NCBI GenBank assembly: GCA_022578605.1
Contig: MU394082.1
Span: 310,001-374,000 of the forward strand
Source of the DNA: Camillea tinctor
Taxonomy: Eukaryota > Ascomycota > Sordariomycetes > Xylariales > Xylariaceae
Length of the DNA stretch: 64,000 bases
Direction of reading: 5' to 3'
A program made the translations under genes and the position numbers. The notes beneath the pieces are model-generated. The model worked only from the letters and a program-made list of their open reading frames with translations. It searched no databases and was not told the DNA's origin. The number at the start of each line of letters is the position of its first letter. Positions within the stretch are counted from its first letter, which is position 1. Positions 35,124 through 47,218 of this stretch are shown piece by piece.

Positions 35124-38100
35124 ATGGCTGCAACACCCTACTGGGGCGAGCTGCCCACTGCGAAGCCGCGACGCTCGTCTGGTGAATACCGTTCTGCTTC
35201 GGCTTCCCAACCCCAGCCCAGATCGAATAGAGTGTCCGTCCAGACAGCCACCACCGCCACGACCGACCCTTACACCGACTACACTTTGAGCCCGCTAGCT
35301 TCGCCCACGTCCTCCCACATGCCCGACAATGCGCTCGCACCTCGTCCACCCTCCTTCCCCTACGGTCAGAATCGGTACCCCCCCGAGCTGCTGGAGAAGC
35401 GCAGGGCGCGCGCGCATCAGGACATGGAAGAGAATTTCCATAGCTCTGCCGTATCCCCTCCGCCCGCTGCTCCAGATATCCCTCGAGCTCCCCCGCTTAG
35501 CTACAAAGACCCCCATGGCAATGGCAACGGCAACGGTGACCCGGCGTACACGTATAACGCTGCTGGTCAGCCTGGACCTCCTCGGTCGTATCGTAGAAGC
35601 GATCTTCCTATGGCCACGTCTGGTGTGGAGCCTGAATTCTTCTACCCAGAGGCAACCTCGCCTGCTGATAGACGAGGAAAAGCGCCGGCGCTAGACAGAG
35701 GCCAGCAGCGTTTGGACAATACCGTCCTTCCCACCTGGCAGTTGGATAGAGCAGACTCCATACGCCGGAGTGCGACTGGTGAACGGCCAGAAACGAGAAG
35801 GCGGCCTTCCGCCCCTGCAGAACAACAGAGAGCACAGTGGGCCGATGATCGATCGCCGTTGCAGAGGCTGGAACTGACACTCGATAGCATCACCAAAGAA
35901 GAGAAACGCGCTCGTGTAGAGGCGGCCGAACGGCGCGCAAGAGAACGAGCCGCTCGTGCTGCCAATGCCGGTGGTCCCAAGGAGCCGGTCAGGCTGCTCC
36001 CTGAACCCCCCGTAGGCCAGGCAGCCCGGTCCAAGAGCCGGCACACTTCCGCTGCCCAGGGCGAGGAAAGACATGCCATGGCCACTGACCCTATTCAAGC
36101 TCAACCGTTTGCTGCTGGTGCTATCGGCGGCTTGCCTTCAGATACCCTAGGTCATCGCCGTGTCTCATCGGGGCCAGCAGGGCCATCACAGCTGCCTGTA
36201 GCCAAGAACCGCAGTATTCCGCAGGCAGAGAAGGCGGCTGGTCTACCACAACGGAACCTCAGCTTCCGTGAGAGGGCTGCCTCGAATGACCTGACACTGT
36301 CCAGAGAGACAGGCCAAGAGTTGCAATCCGCCCCTGGCGAAGCCTCTGGCCTTGCGCGCACTGGAAGCAATAAGCTCAAAAAGAACCCCCCTGGAGATCC
36401 ATGGTATATTGCTCGCAAGGAGGCTGAGGAAAAGGTTGCCGCTGTCCTCCAGCGCCAGGCCGAGATGGAGAATCCTCACACACCCCCAAGCAATGTGAGG
36501 CGGCCTATTAAAGGGTCGATTATGAAGCCGCCTCCCCCAGAGGACTTACAAAGGCCTATAACCAGTTACAAGCAGCCACGTGAATATGGAAGTTTCCAAG
36601 ATTCCCCTGGCCGCGCGCAAAGATTCCCTAACACAACGGAGCTCAGCCGTTCCAACTCTATGGGACCACCTCGACAGCCTATATCTTACGAGGAGCCTCG
36701 CCAGCCAGGTCCTAGCAAGCAGAACGGCAAATCTGTCAAATTTCCCGAACAGCACCATGAAACGCGAATATTCCATGATGATTATTCCGACGTCAGCAGC
36801 CTTCATAGTCTTGGTTTCAGAGATTATATGCATCGAGACAAGCTTAAGCCGGGTCAAGGTATGTACCAGCCTCCGACATTCCTAGATGAGTGGAAAAAGG
36901 CCACAGTCGGAACCCTCTCGGGTTCTATGCTAGATATCAGGGAGGAGGCTATCTCGGGGAACAGTGCTTGGTGGGAAAATGACGGCAGGCACCCAGAGGG
37001 CATGGCATCACGACCCCAGAAGGCCGAAGCGTTTGATGGTGAATACGACGACAGCAAGGTCCCAACGAGGTTTAAGCCACCTCTGTTCCTTAAATGCGGC
37101 CCGTTGATGCGATACTGTGGTATTCGTCGTGACAAACCATCGGCGCGAACGACTCGCAATGGCAGCATACAGCCGGAGAAAGAGATATGGAGAGGATCCG
37201 TCATGATCGTTACCCAAGACGCTGAATCATCTTACGATATCGTGCCCATTCTTCGATTGTTTGTACAGCCCATCGAGCTCCTGCCACCTCCTCCCGCGGA
37301 AGTACGAGGTGGGCAGAGTCTACTTCCCGAATACGTGGATCCTATCGCAGGTATCCCTAAACTTGGTCGCCGGGGAGAAACGCTCTATGTTCGACCCATA
37401 GAGCACCTGGAAGAGGCGAAGGATGTTTCTATGTTAGATCCCGACGATGGCCTGTTCGAGATTACGAGATCCACGCCTGACTTCGACACCGAAAAACCTG
37501 ACCCGCCGGGCTCTTTTGCTAGTCGCAAAAGGCGCATCGAGATTGATGGGGAGAAGGTCGGGAAGTACAGGGATGTGCGCGGATTCCGGCTCCATGCTGA
37601 GCGAGGCCACACCTTCTGGAGATTCAACATCGAAGTCGAGCTTCGGGATAAGCAGCAGAGGATCGCCTATCGTATTAACCGGGGCCCCGCGACTGGATTT
37701 TGGGTGCCAGCCCGCCATGAGGCGATGAATATCATGTTTCATAGCTGCAACGGCTTCAGTCTTAGTGTAAACGCTGACGAGCTGAGCGGACCCGATCCCA
37801 TGTGGCGCGACGTGCTTAACAACCATCAAACTCGGCCGTTCCATGTCATGATTGGGGGTGGGGATCAAATCTACAACGATGCAGTTATGCGAGATACTCA
37901 TCACTTCCAGGAGTGGCTCATGATCAAGAACCCTTTGCACAAGAACAATGCGCCCTTCACAACAGCGATGCAGGATGAGCTAGAAGGTTTCTACCTAGAA
38001 AGATATATGATGTGGTTTTCACGTGGTCTCTTCGGTCTGGCCAACTCTCAGATCCCGATGATCAACATGTATGATGACCACGATATCATTGATGGTTTCG

Positions 38101-40072
38101 GCTCTTACCCTCACCATTTCATGAGGTCACCTGTGTTTTCGGGTTTGGGTAACGTAGCCTTCAAGTATTATATGCTTTTCCAGCACCAAAGTTTACCGGA
38201 CGAAACTCACCTGACCGAGCCGAGCTGGATTTTGGGCGCAAAGCCCGGGCCATATATCAATGAGCGAAGTCGCAGCCTGTTCATGTCCTTAGGGAAAGGA
38301 GTCGCTCTGCTGGCGGTCGACTGTCGGACTGAGCGTACTAGAGACGAAGTGGTGCGTGAGGATACGTGGAAGGCACTTATGGATCGCTGTTCGGATGAAA
38401 TAATCAGGGGTGATACGCATCACTTGCTTGTCCTGCTCGGTGTGCCGATCGCCTATCCTCGGCTGGTGTGGCTCGAGAACATGTAAGTAATATGCTATGT
38501 TTTGTTGATTAGCGGTATGGAACGGAGCCGGATGCTAACGTTCGTAGTCTGACATCAAGATTGATGGACCCCATCAAAGCCCTGGGGAAAACGGGCATGC
38601 TAGGTAACTTCCTCAACCACTTTGACGGGGGCGTTGAAGTTCTTGATGATTTGGATGACCATTGGACAGCTAAAAGCCACAAGGAGGAACGGAGGTATGT
38701 CATTGAGGATCTCCAAGATCTGGCTGGGGACTTGTCTGTGCGTGTTACTGTCCTTAGTGGTGATGTACATCTTGCGGCCGTGGGACAGTTCTACTCCAAC
38801 CCCAAGTTGCATCTAGCGAAGCACAACGATTTCCGCTACATACCCAATATCATCTCCTCTGCTATAGCCAATGCTCCCCCTCCTGACTTGATGGCCGACA
38901 TTCTCAACAAGAGGAATAAGATTCATCATTTTGACAAGGAAACTGATGAAGACATGATTCCTCTCTTCACCCATGGTGTTGATGGCAAGCCCCGCAACAA
39001 CAAACACCTCCTACCTCATCGCAACTGGTGCTCTATCCGTCAGTACGTGCCCGGACAGACACCGCCACCGACGCCATCTGAAGAACATGATTACACTCCA
39101 GAAGCCACGCCTCGGGGGAGTCGCACCAGCCTGCTGCGCAGGTTTTCGCTTTCCAAGAGCAAAGGGCCTGCGTTCCGTCCTGATGCTCCCAAGGAACCGG
39201 TGGACCGTTCGAGACCACCTATCTCCGGGGGCATTCTGCGGTCCTTCTCGCGGAGATCTTCGTCTGCTGGTCCTGCCGGGAAGTCGACATCTGGCAAGCT
39301 AATGCGGACTCTTTCCCTCGGTCGCGGGGACTCTTTACGGCGGCGCAGCCTCTTCAGCCGGAGGAGCATGGATACCCCTGGCGATGGTGGAATAAATGGC
39401 TCCTGGGGTCCGGATGGTGAAGAAGCTATCTACGATACGTCTCCCAACCGAGCCCGACACCCAGCGTTTGCCAGTGAAGATGCAATGGGCCTTCGGGGTG
39501 GGGCTGGCAGCGAGGAGTACGAGGTAGGCGACGATGCCTATTTCACGGCACGTCCTCCGCGTCGCGCGTTTACGCAACCCGCAGCCGCTACACGGGCGAA
39601 CCAGTACGATGACTACTCTCTGGACCGCGAGACGTCGACTTCTCGACCCCCCGCACCACATCCATTCCGCCGCGCGCCTACGGACCTAAACTCCAAGACG
39701 CTTAAGAAGAATGCAGAGCGCTACGAAGTCGATCTTGAAGGTGGTTTAGACATCTGTCTGAACGTCGAAGTTAACGCTAAAGACCCAGCTGGTATCACGG
39801 TGCCTTACCGGCTGCTTGTCCCGCGCCTCTGGTACGAGTATCACGGCGAGGATGGCGAGGAGGATGTTGATGCTGAATCCCTCCCTCCTCCCCCAGCAGC
39901 GCCAGCGATGGCTATGGACGAAGACGGTCTGGGGTCTAGAGTCTCAGGGTTTGATGCGGATAGTATCCAGAGTAGTAATGATCACGATGAAGAAAGAGGT
40001 GGCGGCGGCGGTATTAAGCGCTGGTTTAGCGGTCGAGGGAGCCAATACCGCGCTAGGAGGACAAGCCAGTGA
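35124..40072 (+). CDS. large PhoD-type metallophosphatase-domain protein
   Basis: Predicted phosphatase or phosphodiesterase of the PhoD fold; the substrate in fungi is not known to me. Two exons, 35124-38482 and 38548-40072, with a 65-base intron (GTAAGT, GCTAAC, TAG), giving 1627 residues. The start MAATPYWGEL sits in a strong GCCATGG context. Residues 1-700 or so are Pro/Ser/Arg-rich and disordered. The catalytic part shows the metal-ligand motifs of PhoD in order: GGGDQIYNDA (Asp914), YDDHDIIDGFG (near 984) and, beyond the intron, LSGDVHLAA (near 1192). NWCSIRQYVPG follows, then a second Ser/Arg-rich tail. No signal peptide or clear membrane span, so probably cytosolic or membrane-associated. 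Confidence 0.9.
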
Positions 40073-40978
40073 AGAGAAATAGTGACAGAGATGAGAAGAG
40101 CTGAGGTTGATAAACACGCGGTTTTTTTTGAGCGAAAATGGCGCATTGGCTATAAGGCATGAGAGGAAAGAGGAATGACGCGACACGAAGTGCAACGATC
40201 AAGTTGAATATTTCTCCATATTGGTGGCAGGCCTTATTTGGAGGGAAAGGTTATGAGCAAAAGAGTTGGAACGGAAGGGAACAGAGTCCTCATCATCCTT
40301 GTTTTTGGTTGCGAAAATATCGGTTTGGCGGGCATGTATGCATATAGTCATATAAAGACAAGAAGTGAGAGAAGTTGAAATGAGTTCAGGCAGACTTAAA
40401 AAGAAAAGGAGAAATAGACTCATCGTGTGTTGCTGTCAATGATATATTTTCTAACTTTCTTCTGGTGTCGGCTTTGATCATTGGTCCTCTTGTTTCGCAG
40501 TTGAACGTGACAGCGATGCGGAATTTGGCTTGGAGTAAGAATATAAGTTTGTGGCTTGGTCATTTAACTATATGATGTTTGGACTTTCCGCCCGCATTAT
40601 CGACTTGTATTATACTCAAGTAAAACAAGTGGGTGTTATGAAGTGCTTAGAGGGGGAGGGGGTTTAATAAATTAGAGGAGAGTGCACAAATGAAGCTCCC
40701 GACTGTCCGTGACTGCATTCAGTGCTTCTAAAACAACACTGATAGTTCATATATTGGCTCGTGCCAGGCGATATGATGACCATCATGTAACCTACATAGG
40801 AATATTTACAAATTTGTATTATTATCTTCACCCCCGAATCATGTGCATGAACATCATATTCTACAGTCTGCACAGAATATGGCCTGATCCAAGGCAAAAT
40901 CCCCATTCGGTGTGAATCTTATACTGTCCTGTCCTGTCCTATCTGATAGATATCCTTGGCCTGGACACTTCCTGTTAA
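40073..40978. other. intergenic region between convergent genes
   Basis: No gene seen. It should hold the 3' UTRs of the PhoD-type gene and of the SDR that ends at 40979. A short CTGTC repeat lies at 40925-40940. Confidence 0.6.
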
Positions 40979-41970
40979 TTAACATACCCACCCTCCATCT
41001 ACGTTCCATACCGCCCCCGTAACAAACGATGATCCGTCGCTGAGCAGGAACGCGATCACGCGGGCTACCTCCACTGGCTCGGCTCTCCGCTTTAACGCCG
41101 TCACCTGAAGCCCCCGTTTTACGTCTTCCGGATCCTCACCCGCGGACATGGGTGTATTGACGGATCCTTTCCATACCTTGTGTTAGCACTCGCTATATAA
41201 ACTTTGCCACTATTGGTGTTTGGGTAGGGGAGGAGAGGAGAGGGACAAGAAAGGCAAGATAGGGGGTAAAAGGGGCCGCTCACCCGGAGAGACACAGTTG
41301 ATGCGTAGGTGCCCATTCTCCTTCGCCGCTGTCCGCATCAGGCCGATCACGGCCGCCTTGCTAGAACAGTAGGCTGCGTTCCCCGGGGCACCGAACTGTC
41401 CGAATACGCTAGCTGCAGAGACCTAAATAAGTGTAGAAATACCTGACTTAGTAAAGGGCAGGGATAAGAGGGTAGAGTAGATAGGTAGGTGAAATCTTGT
41501 GCTTACAATACTGCCCCCAGCCTTCATGGCCCGTATCTGCGCCCGCAGGCACGCGAACACACCTCGTGCGTTGACGGCAAAGTTCCGCTCCCACGTCTCG
41601 TCGGACATTTCGGCGACAGGAACAGTTGGGCTGATGATGCCGGCCATGTTGACGGCACCGTCGAGCCTCCCCAGTCGCTGGACTGTCTCCCCGATCCACG
41701 AGTCGACTGATTCGGAGTTTCGGACGTCTACGACGGTGCACATGTGTGAAGCGCCAGGGAGCGACGATGCAGCTGTTTGTAATGCCCCCTCGTTTATGTC
41801 CGCTAGCGAGATTATGGCACCCTGCGAAGCGAGGAGCTGTGCTGTTGCGAGACCCATGCCTGACGCAGCCCCGGTGATAGCTATCTAAGGAGCAAATTAG
41901 GGGTTAAACCGGATTATATTAGGAAATAGGACTTCGGGAAGCTTACGACGCGGCCTTCGAAATAGGACAT
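40979..41970 (-). CDS. classical short-chain dehydrogenase/reductase (accessory locus, gene 1)
   Basis: NAD(P)-dependent alcohol/ketone oxidoreductase. Four exons on the minus strand: 41970-41947, 41884-41507, 41422-41284 and 41166-40979. All junctions are in frame and give 242 residues, typical for classical SDRs. The 24-base first exon (MSYFEGRV) joins IAITGAASGMG, whose Gly-rich motif (12-19) binds the cofactor. An NMAG motif follows, then catalytic Ser139, Tyr152 and Lys156 (AAYCSSK) and the closing VDGG. The last acceptor is AAG, less usual, but it gives the expected PGSVNTPM segment. Neighbour of a zinc-cluster regulator on the same strand. The substrate is not known; the context suggests alcohol or ketone metabolism with the nearby monooxygenase. 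Confidence 0.88.
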
Positions 41971-42531
41971 CTTAAAACCTATCTAGACAAAGTGATTTGG
42001 TATTCAACTAAGAAACATATGAAAACGAAAGACCCACGCTGCAATAGGTATTTCACTTATATTACGGCTCAACAGAAGAGAGAGAAGGAGTGGGAAAGGA
42101 GGACGCCGGGATATATCCATCCTTCTTCGCCCATTCATCATTATCTACTTGTGTAAGAAGACACAGGCGTCTTCCTATTATAATCAAGACAGTGTAATCT
42201 ACGCTATACTGTTCTCCATCACGCGCCGCCAATCGGATACGTAGGCTACGTTGCAAGACTCGCTTGATTTGGAAAGTATCCCCCCCTGGAAGGCGACTCA
42301 CGATTGGTGATAATCGCTTGTGTCTTTTGGATATGGCTCGCTAGACCACAATTCTCTCAGAATCAACCTACAACAATTTATTACAGTGCACTACAAAATG
42401 GCGCATAGAAGGACATGAATAACTTCATGGTGGCATTAGTGAAAATTATATGAAATAGTATGAACAAAATACTATGCCAAAATAAAATACAATTTTACAC
42501 AACTAATAGGCACGCAGGTCGGGTAGTTTTA
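41971..42531. other. intergenic region between SDR and regulator genes
   Basis: No gene seen; AT-rich. It should hold the SDR promoter and the regulator's 3' UTR. A GATTGGTGATAATCG imperfect palindrome lies near 42302-42316. Confidence 0.5.
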
Positions 42532-44819
42532 CTATGTAATTATTAATTTACACCTCAACAAGTCAATCCATCCCACGCCTGTCCCGTCCACAGAACTCCT
42601 CGCTTCCCATGTCTCCTTAATGGTGTTGAGAGCAAAAGTAAATATATCCAACCCGCTCGCGCGTTTAGCACCCTCGAACCACCGCGAGAAGGACGCCTGG
42701 ACCTCCGGGTCTTCTGCCTCACAAGCCGCGATGAACGCCGGCCACACCAGCCCTAGTGAGCCTGAGTCGGCGGCCCCTGAACTGGCTCCTCGCTGGCATC
42801 GCAACAAGCAGTCCCGCACCTTGACGACCTTCTGCTGCAGTATTGCCGCATCTACATCGTAGATACGCCGGTAGAAGAAAATTGATAGCGCACTTTGCAT
42901 CGCGGCCACCATGTTCTTTAATAGGTCGTGGTCGTGGCCTGTGGCCTCCGGGGGCGGTGGCGCGATTGCAAACATGGCATTGTCTGGTCGTTCCATCTGC
43001 TTGATGCATTTTTCAAGTACACGCGCCCGGTCGAGGAAATCCCTCAGGCTGATGAAATCGCTGCTAGTGCTTGAACTTCTTTGTTGCTGTTGTTGCTGCT
43101 CCGCCGCATCCTTCACCTTCCCCAGCCGTATAACTAGCGAGAGCAGGAAGATGAGCACTTCCGGGATACCAAAAATCTCAGGATACAGTGTAGCTGTCCA
43201 TATCCCTGGTCGTTCTAAGTGCAGATCATTTTCCCCTTCCTCTCGCGTCTTCATTATTAGCATCTCCTGGTCAAGATCCCTCCACTTAGGTAGCCGGAAG
43301 CGGCAGCTGTCTTGCCCATAAACCATAACGCCGCTTGTCTCGACTGCCTCAAGCACTCGCCGCCTGTGGCTCGACGGTATGCCAGACACGCATGTGCTCT
43401 CGTAGAACATCCTCTGGAACACGTAGCAATGATGTAGTATGCGGACCTTGCGAGACTTGCGGCGATCTAGCCCCCGTAATCGAATGAATTTCTCTGTCTC
43501 TAGAAAGTAGTACTCAATGTCGTTGAGACCTCCTAACAAGGACGAAAGCTGTATCATCGTTTGCAGAGCCATCAGTATGTTCTTATATTTGGCCACCTTG
43601 GGGATGTCATAGGCCGTTTTCAGCATTGTTCGGCCATGATCGCGAGCGAGCTGGTGATATGCCCGGGCACGCTCTTGCCATATGTGTGACTGGGGCCGCC
43701 TCCCCCCGCCCAGGCTGAGGGCACTGATAGCTAGTGTGCCGTAGAAAGCAGTAAGGCTCGCATGGTCAGGTTGTTCGCCTATCGTGAGATCCGCTAGACA
43801 CCTTTTTGCATGCGGAACGAACAGCACGTGCCACGGAGTCTTGCCATGCCGGAAAGGGGTGATGAAACTCACTACCTTCGCCGCATAATGCCTCAGGAGA
43901 AAAACTGCGTCTTCTGGTACGAGATCATGAACTAAGGGAAAGAAGGCCATTGGGCTCGGAATTCGTGCATTATCGGTCCACGTGTCAAAGGTGCGCCGCG
44001 GCGATTGATGACTGGCCCCAAAATCCAATGAAAGCGGTGAAGTGCTATGACTTGCCACGGGGGCGGCGTCGAGGACGTCCCTTATCACATCCGTGTCTAG
44101 CATGGTATTCCAGAAGTCTGCGGTAGACATAGAGTTATGTCCAGACTGACCATCAAAGGCTGGGCCCATGCAGAAAATTTGGGTCGCTGGAGATGGTAAT
44201 GTCTCTTCGAAGAAGCTGGGTGTTAGGCCGACTGCAGTCACATTCGGTGAAGGAATAAGGTCGTGACATGTGCCTTGAAGGGTATCATTGGGGGAGTCCG
44301 GGCGGGTTTGGTCAACACGGAAGACTCCAAAGGGGCCACGGTGGATCTCGACGTTCTGTTTACCAGATTCCGCTTCACAAGCGTCTTCTAGCTGTGAAAT
44401 ATGCCATGATGCTGACTTCGGGGGGATTATCGATGTTAGCCAACAGCTCATGCGCTCTCGTTCCGCCTTAGTAAATAGAGGCCGTCGAAAACGGACGCTG
44501 GTGCTATTGGATACGTCAATGTCGTCACCCAGATCAAAAAATAAGTTCTTCTCGTAACCCCCACAAGGTAGGCCTGCAGCCCTGCATAGAAAACAAGTCG
44601 GACGTATTTCGTCACATTTCACACGTCTCATCCGACACTGTTTTTTTAGGGCTAGTGTATTAGCCAATGTATATACAAGAAGAGGAAAGACTTAGAATCT
44701 GATAACCGTTCAGCATATGTCTTAGAGGAGCCCATACTCACGGTGTCGCACCCGCCAAATGATCTGGCTGGGATATTGCTGATTTCCGATTCATCGTGTC
44801 TTTGACTAAGAAGAGCCAT
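42532..44819 (-). CDS. Zn2Cys6 transcription factor (accessory locus, gene 2)
   Basis: Fungal zinc-cluster regulator, probably of the neighbouring genes. Two exons on the minus strand, 44819-44742 and 44637-42532, with a 104-base intron (GTGAGT, CAG), giving 727 residues. The splice falls inside the DNA-binding domain and restores it exactly: GGCDT then CRMRRVKCDE, with cysteines at 24, 27, 34, 41, 44 and 51 (CX2CX6CX6CX2CX6C). Without the first exon the first cysteine is lost, so the large open frame alone is not the whole gene. The remainder resembles the fungal-specific factor domain seen in ArcA/ARG-type regulators. A Gln run near residue 545 is low-complexity. It diverges from the permease gene, a common layout for a pathway regulator. 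Confidence 0.92.
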
Positions 44820-45532
44820 CATAAGATATTACTTTCCTCCTGGAGAATTGAGTAAAGGCAATCCACCAGGAGTATGCTCGAAGGGGTCCGAACGCATCAT
44901 TCCAAGGGGGCTGTGGAGAAATAAAAGGAGGCAAGTTATAGCAGGCCTTTGGTGAACTGAACTTTTGATAAGAAGAGCTCATCTCTCCGGCGCAAGCATT
45001 TACTGACCGATCGCCGTGCGGCTTGTATCTGGAACCGGAGAGTCTCTCTAGCCTAACCGCGTTCGGCCTGGTGCTGGGGTAACTTGCCTTTCCCGTTCGG
45101 AGAACAAGGGAGTCAACAGGGGTCCACTGTTTGGAAGGGTTTCCTGTCAAATGCAGATAAGGGAGTAGATCCGTTTACCAGTCGACAACAACAACGACCT
45201 AAATATCATCGCCATAGAGGCCAGGGGTCTGGGACATCAACCGCTCCGGGTCAGATACGAGCTATTATGTATGCGAGACATTACTGTAAGAACCGATGAC
45301 CATGCCATTGGAGATAGATGATTGTAAGTGCAGAGTCTGGGGTGTTATAGTAAAGAAGTAGGACTTTACCGGTTTGGGTACCGTGAGATTGTAGATATAA
45401 TAGTGATGAATTTCTCCAGTTGCTTAGGTTAGTTCTTTGTCTAGTCGGATTCTGATGATCCATTCTATCTCGTTTTTCCTACTTCTTCTTTTCCCCCTTT
45501 TCCTCCCTAGAGATAAGAGCATAAGAATCAAA
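44820..45532. promoter_or_regulatory. divergent promoter of regulator and permease genes
   Basis: About 710 bases between divergent start codons. CGG-type half-sites cluster at about 45030-45075, including CCGGAGAG next to a GAGAGTCTCTC near-palindrome (45038-45048). A pyrimidine-rich run ending CCTCCCTAG at about 45510, preceded by a CTGATG branch-like site, may be the 3' end of a 5' UTR intron of the permease gene. Regulation by the adjacent zinc-cluster factor is inference. Confidence 0.45.
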
Positions 45533-47218
45533 ATGGCCGGCTTCGACATTTCAAAACCAAACGACCACGTTGGGAAGGATGTTGAGAAGATTGGGGAGAG
45601 TGACCTTTCCAAAACCACCAGTGTGGGTAACGGCTATATGCAAGAGCCCGCGGGTACCAAAAGAAGAATCAAATCACGCCAGGCTCAGATGATTGCCATC
45701 GGGGGCAGCGTCGGAACAAGTCTTTTCATCGCAACCGGCCAGGCGCTGGCTGCTGGTGGGCCAGGTTTCCTTCTCGCCTCTTATTGCTTGATGGCTGTTC
45801 TGGTTTATGGTATAGTGACCGCATGCATCGAGGTCGGGGCGTACCTCCCGCTCCCCGGCTCCTCAATGGCTCTATTTTGTGGCCGTTATGCCTCGAAATC
45901 ACTCAGTGTGGCTTTGGGTTGGCTATATGTCTACTCATTTGGGATTATCATGGCATACGAGATCACAGCTGCTACTATCCTCATCGACTACTGGCCCCAT
46001 GATGTAAATGTTGCAGTGTGGATTACGATAATCATGATCGTCGTTGTTGCACTTAATTTCTGTCCCGTTGGTGTGTACGCTGAGGCAGAGTTCTGGTTCG
46101 CAGGCATTAAAGTTGTGATGATTTGCGGCTTGTTGATTTTATCACTGGTTTTAATGCTCGGAGGAGGGCCCGATCACGAACGCCTCGGGTTCAGGTATTG
46201 GCAGGACCCTGGAGCAACAAAAGAATATATCGTACATGGAGCGGGTGGGCGACTGACTGCCTTTATATACCTTCTAATCCTATCCGGCTTCTCTTTTTAC
46301 TTCAGCCCAGAACTGATAGTTTTCACATCAGGAGAGATGCGCAATCCCCGAAAGAACCTCCCAACGGCGTCTCGTCAGTTCTTTTGGCGCCTCATATTGT
46401 TCTACGTTCTCGGCGCCGTAGCCATTGGTGCTACGTGTAACTCCAACTCTTCATCTTTGACGACGTCTTCCGGTAACGCCAATGCATCTCCATGGGTTAT
46501 CGCTATACAGAATGCTGGAATATCGACACTGCCTTCAATTATCAATTCTGGTATCCTCACCAGTGCATGTTCTGCGGCAGTTTCGTACCTCTACATGTCA
46601 AGCCGGTCACTATACTCTCTCGCTGTTGCTGGAAGCGCACCAGCCATTTTCAAAACTTGCAATCGCCATGGCCTACCCTACTACGCAGTCTTGGCTAGTA
46701 GCTGCTTTGCGCCGCTAGCTTACATGACCTGTAACTCTGAAGCTGGTGAAGTTTTCAATTGGTTCATCAGTCTGACAAACACTGGAGGGTATACATCTTG
46801 GATCTGTTGCTGCGTCACCTTCCTCCGATTCCGCAAAGCCTGTGATGCTCAAGGGGTTGTGGTACCGTTTAGATCACGCATACAACCATGGGCGGCGTGG
46901 ATATGCATGTCAATTTTTACCGTTCTCCTACTACTGAATGGCTTCACGAACTTTTACCCCGGAAAATTTACCGTTGGGGGATTCGTTTCAGCCTATCTTG
47001 GAATCCCGGTTTTTCTGGCAATTTGGCTTGGGCACAAGTTTTCTTTTGGGAGAAACGATCCTTGGCTGATTGATCCAAACACGGTGGACCTGACAACAGG
47101 TTTGTTGGAAATTGAGGCCGAGTCCGAAAGGTCAACATGCCAGGAATCAAGCCAGCAGAATAGTCACGGTTCAATAACTCGGCGGTGGAAGCAGTTGACG
47201 TCCGCATTCCGGAAATAG
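45533..47218 (+). CDS. APC-superfamily permease, fungal amino-acid transporter (YAT) type (accessory locus, gene 3)
   Basis: Plasma-membrane, proton-coupled importer of an amino acid or related amine or choline-like compound. Intronless coding region of 561 residues. The N-terminal cytosolic segment ends with KRRIKSRQAQMIAIGGSVGT, the canonical start of transmembrane helix 1 in fungal amino-acid permeases. About twelve hydrophobic spans follow, with the family element SPELIVFTSGEMRNPRKNLP (near 260-280) and a cytosolic C-terminus. An in-frame ATG at 45455 would add 26 residues, but its DNA looks like a 3' splice site, so I start at MAGFDISK. Base composition is more AT-rich than in the neighbouring monooxygenase. 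The substrate cannot be read from sequence. Confidence 0.9.
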   Translation: MAGFDISKPNDHVGKDVEKIGESDLSKTTSVGNGYMQEPAGTKRRIKSRQAQMIAIGGSVGTSLFIATGQALAAGGPGFLLASYCLMAVLVYGIVTACIEVGAYLPLPGSSMALFCGRYASKSLSVALGWLYVYSFGIIMAYEITAATILIDYWPHDVNVAVWITIIMIVVVALNFCPVGVYAEAEFWFAGIKVVMICGLLILSLVLMLGGGPDHERLGFRYWQDPGATKEYIVHGAGGRLTAFIYLLILSGFSFYFSPELIVFTSGEMRNPRKNLPTASRQFFWRLILFYVLGAVAIGATCNSNSSSLTTSSGNANASPWVIAIQNAGISTLPSIINSGILTSACSAAVSYLYMSSRSLYSLAVAGSAPAIFKTCNRHGLPYYAVLASSCFAPLAYMTCNSEAGEVFNWFISLTNTGGYTSWICCCVTFLRFRKACDAQGVVVPFRSRIQPWAAWICMSIFTVLLLLNGFTNFYPGKFTVGGFVSAYLGIPVFLAIWLGHKFSFGRNDPWLIDPNTVDLTTGLLEIEAESERSTCQESSQQNSHGSITRRWKQLTSAFRK

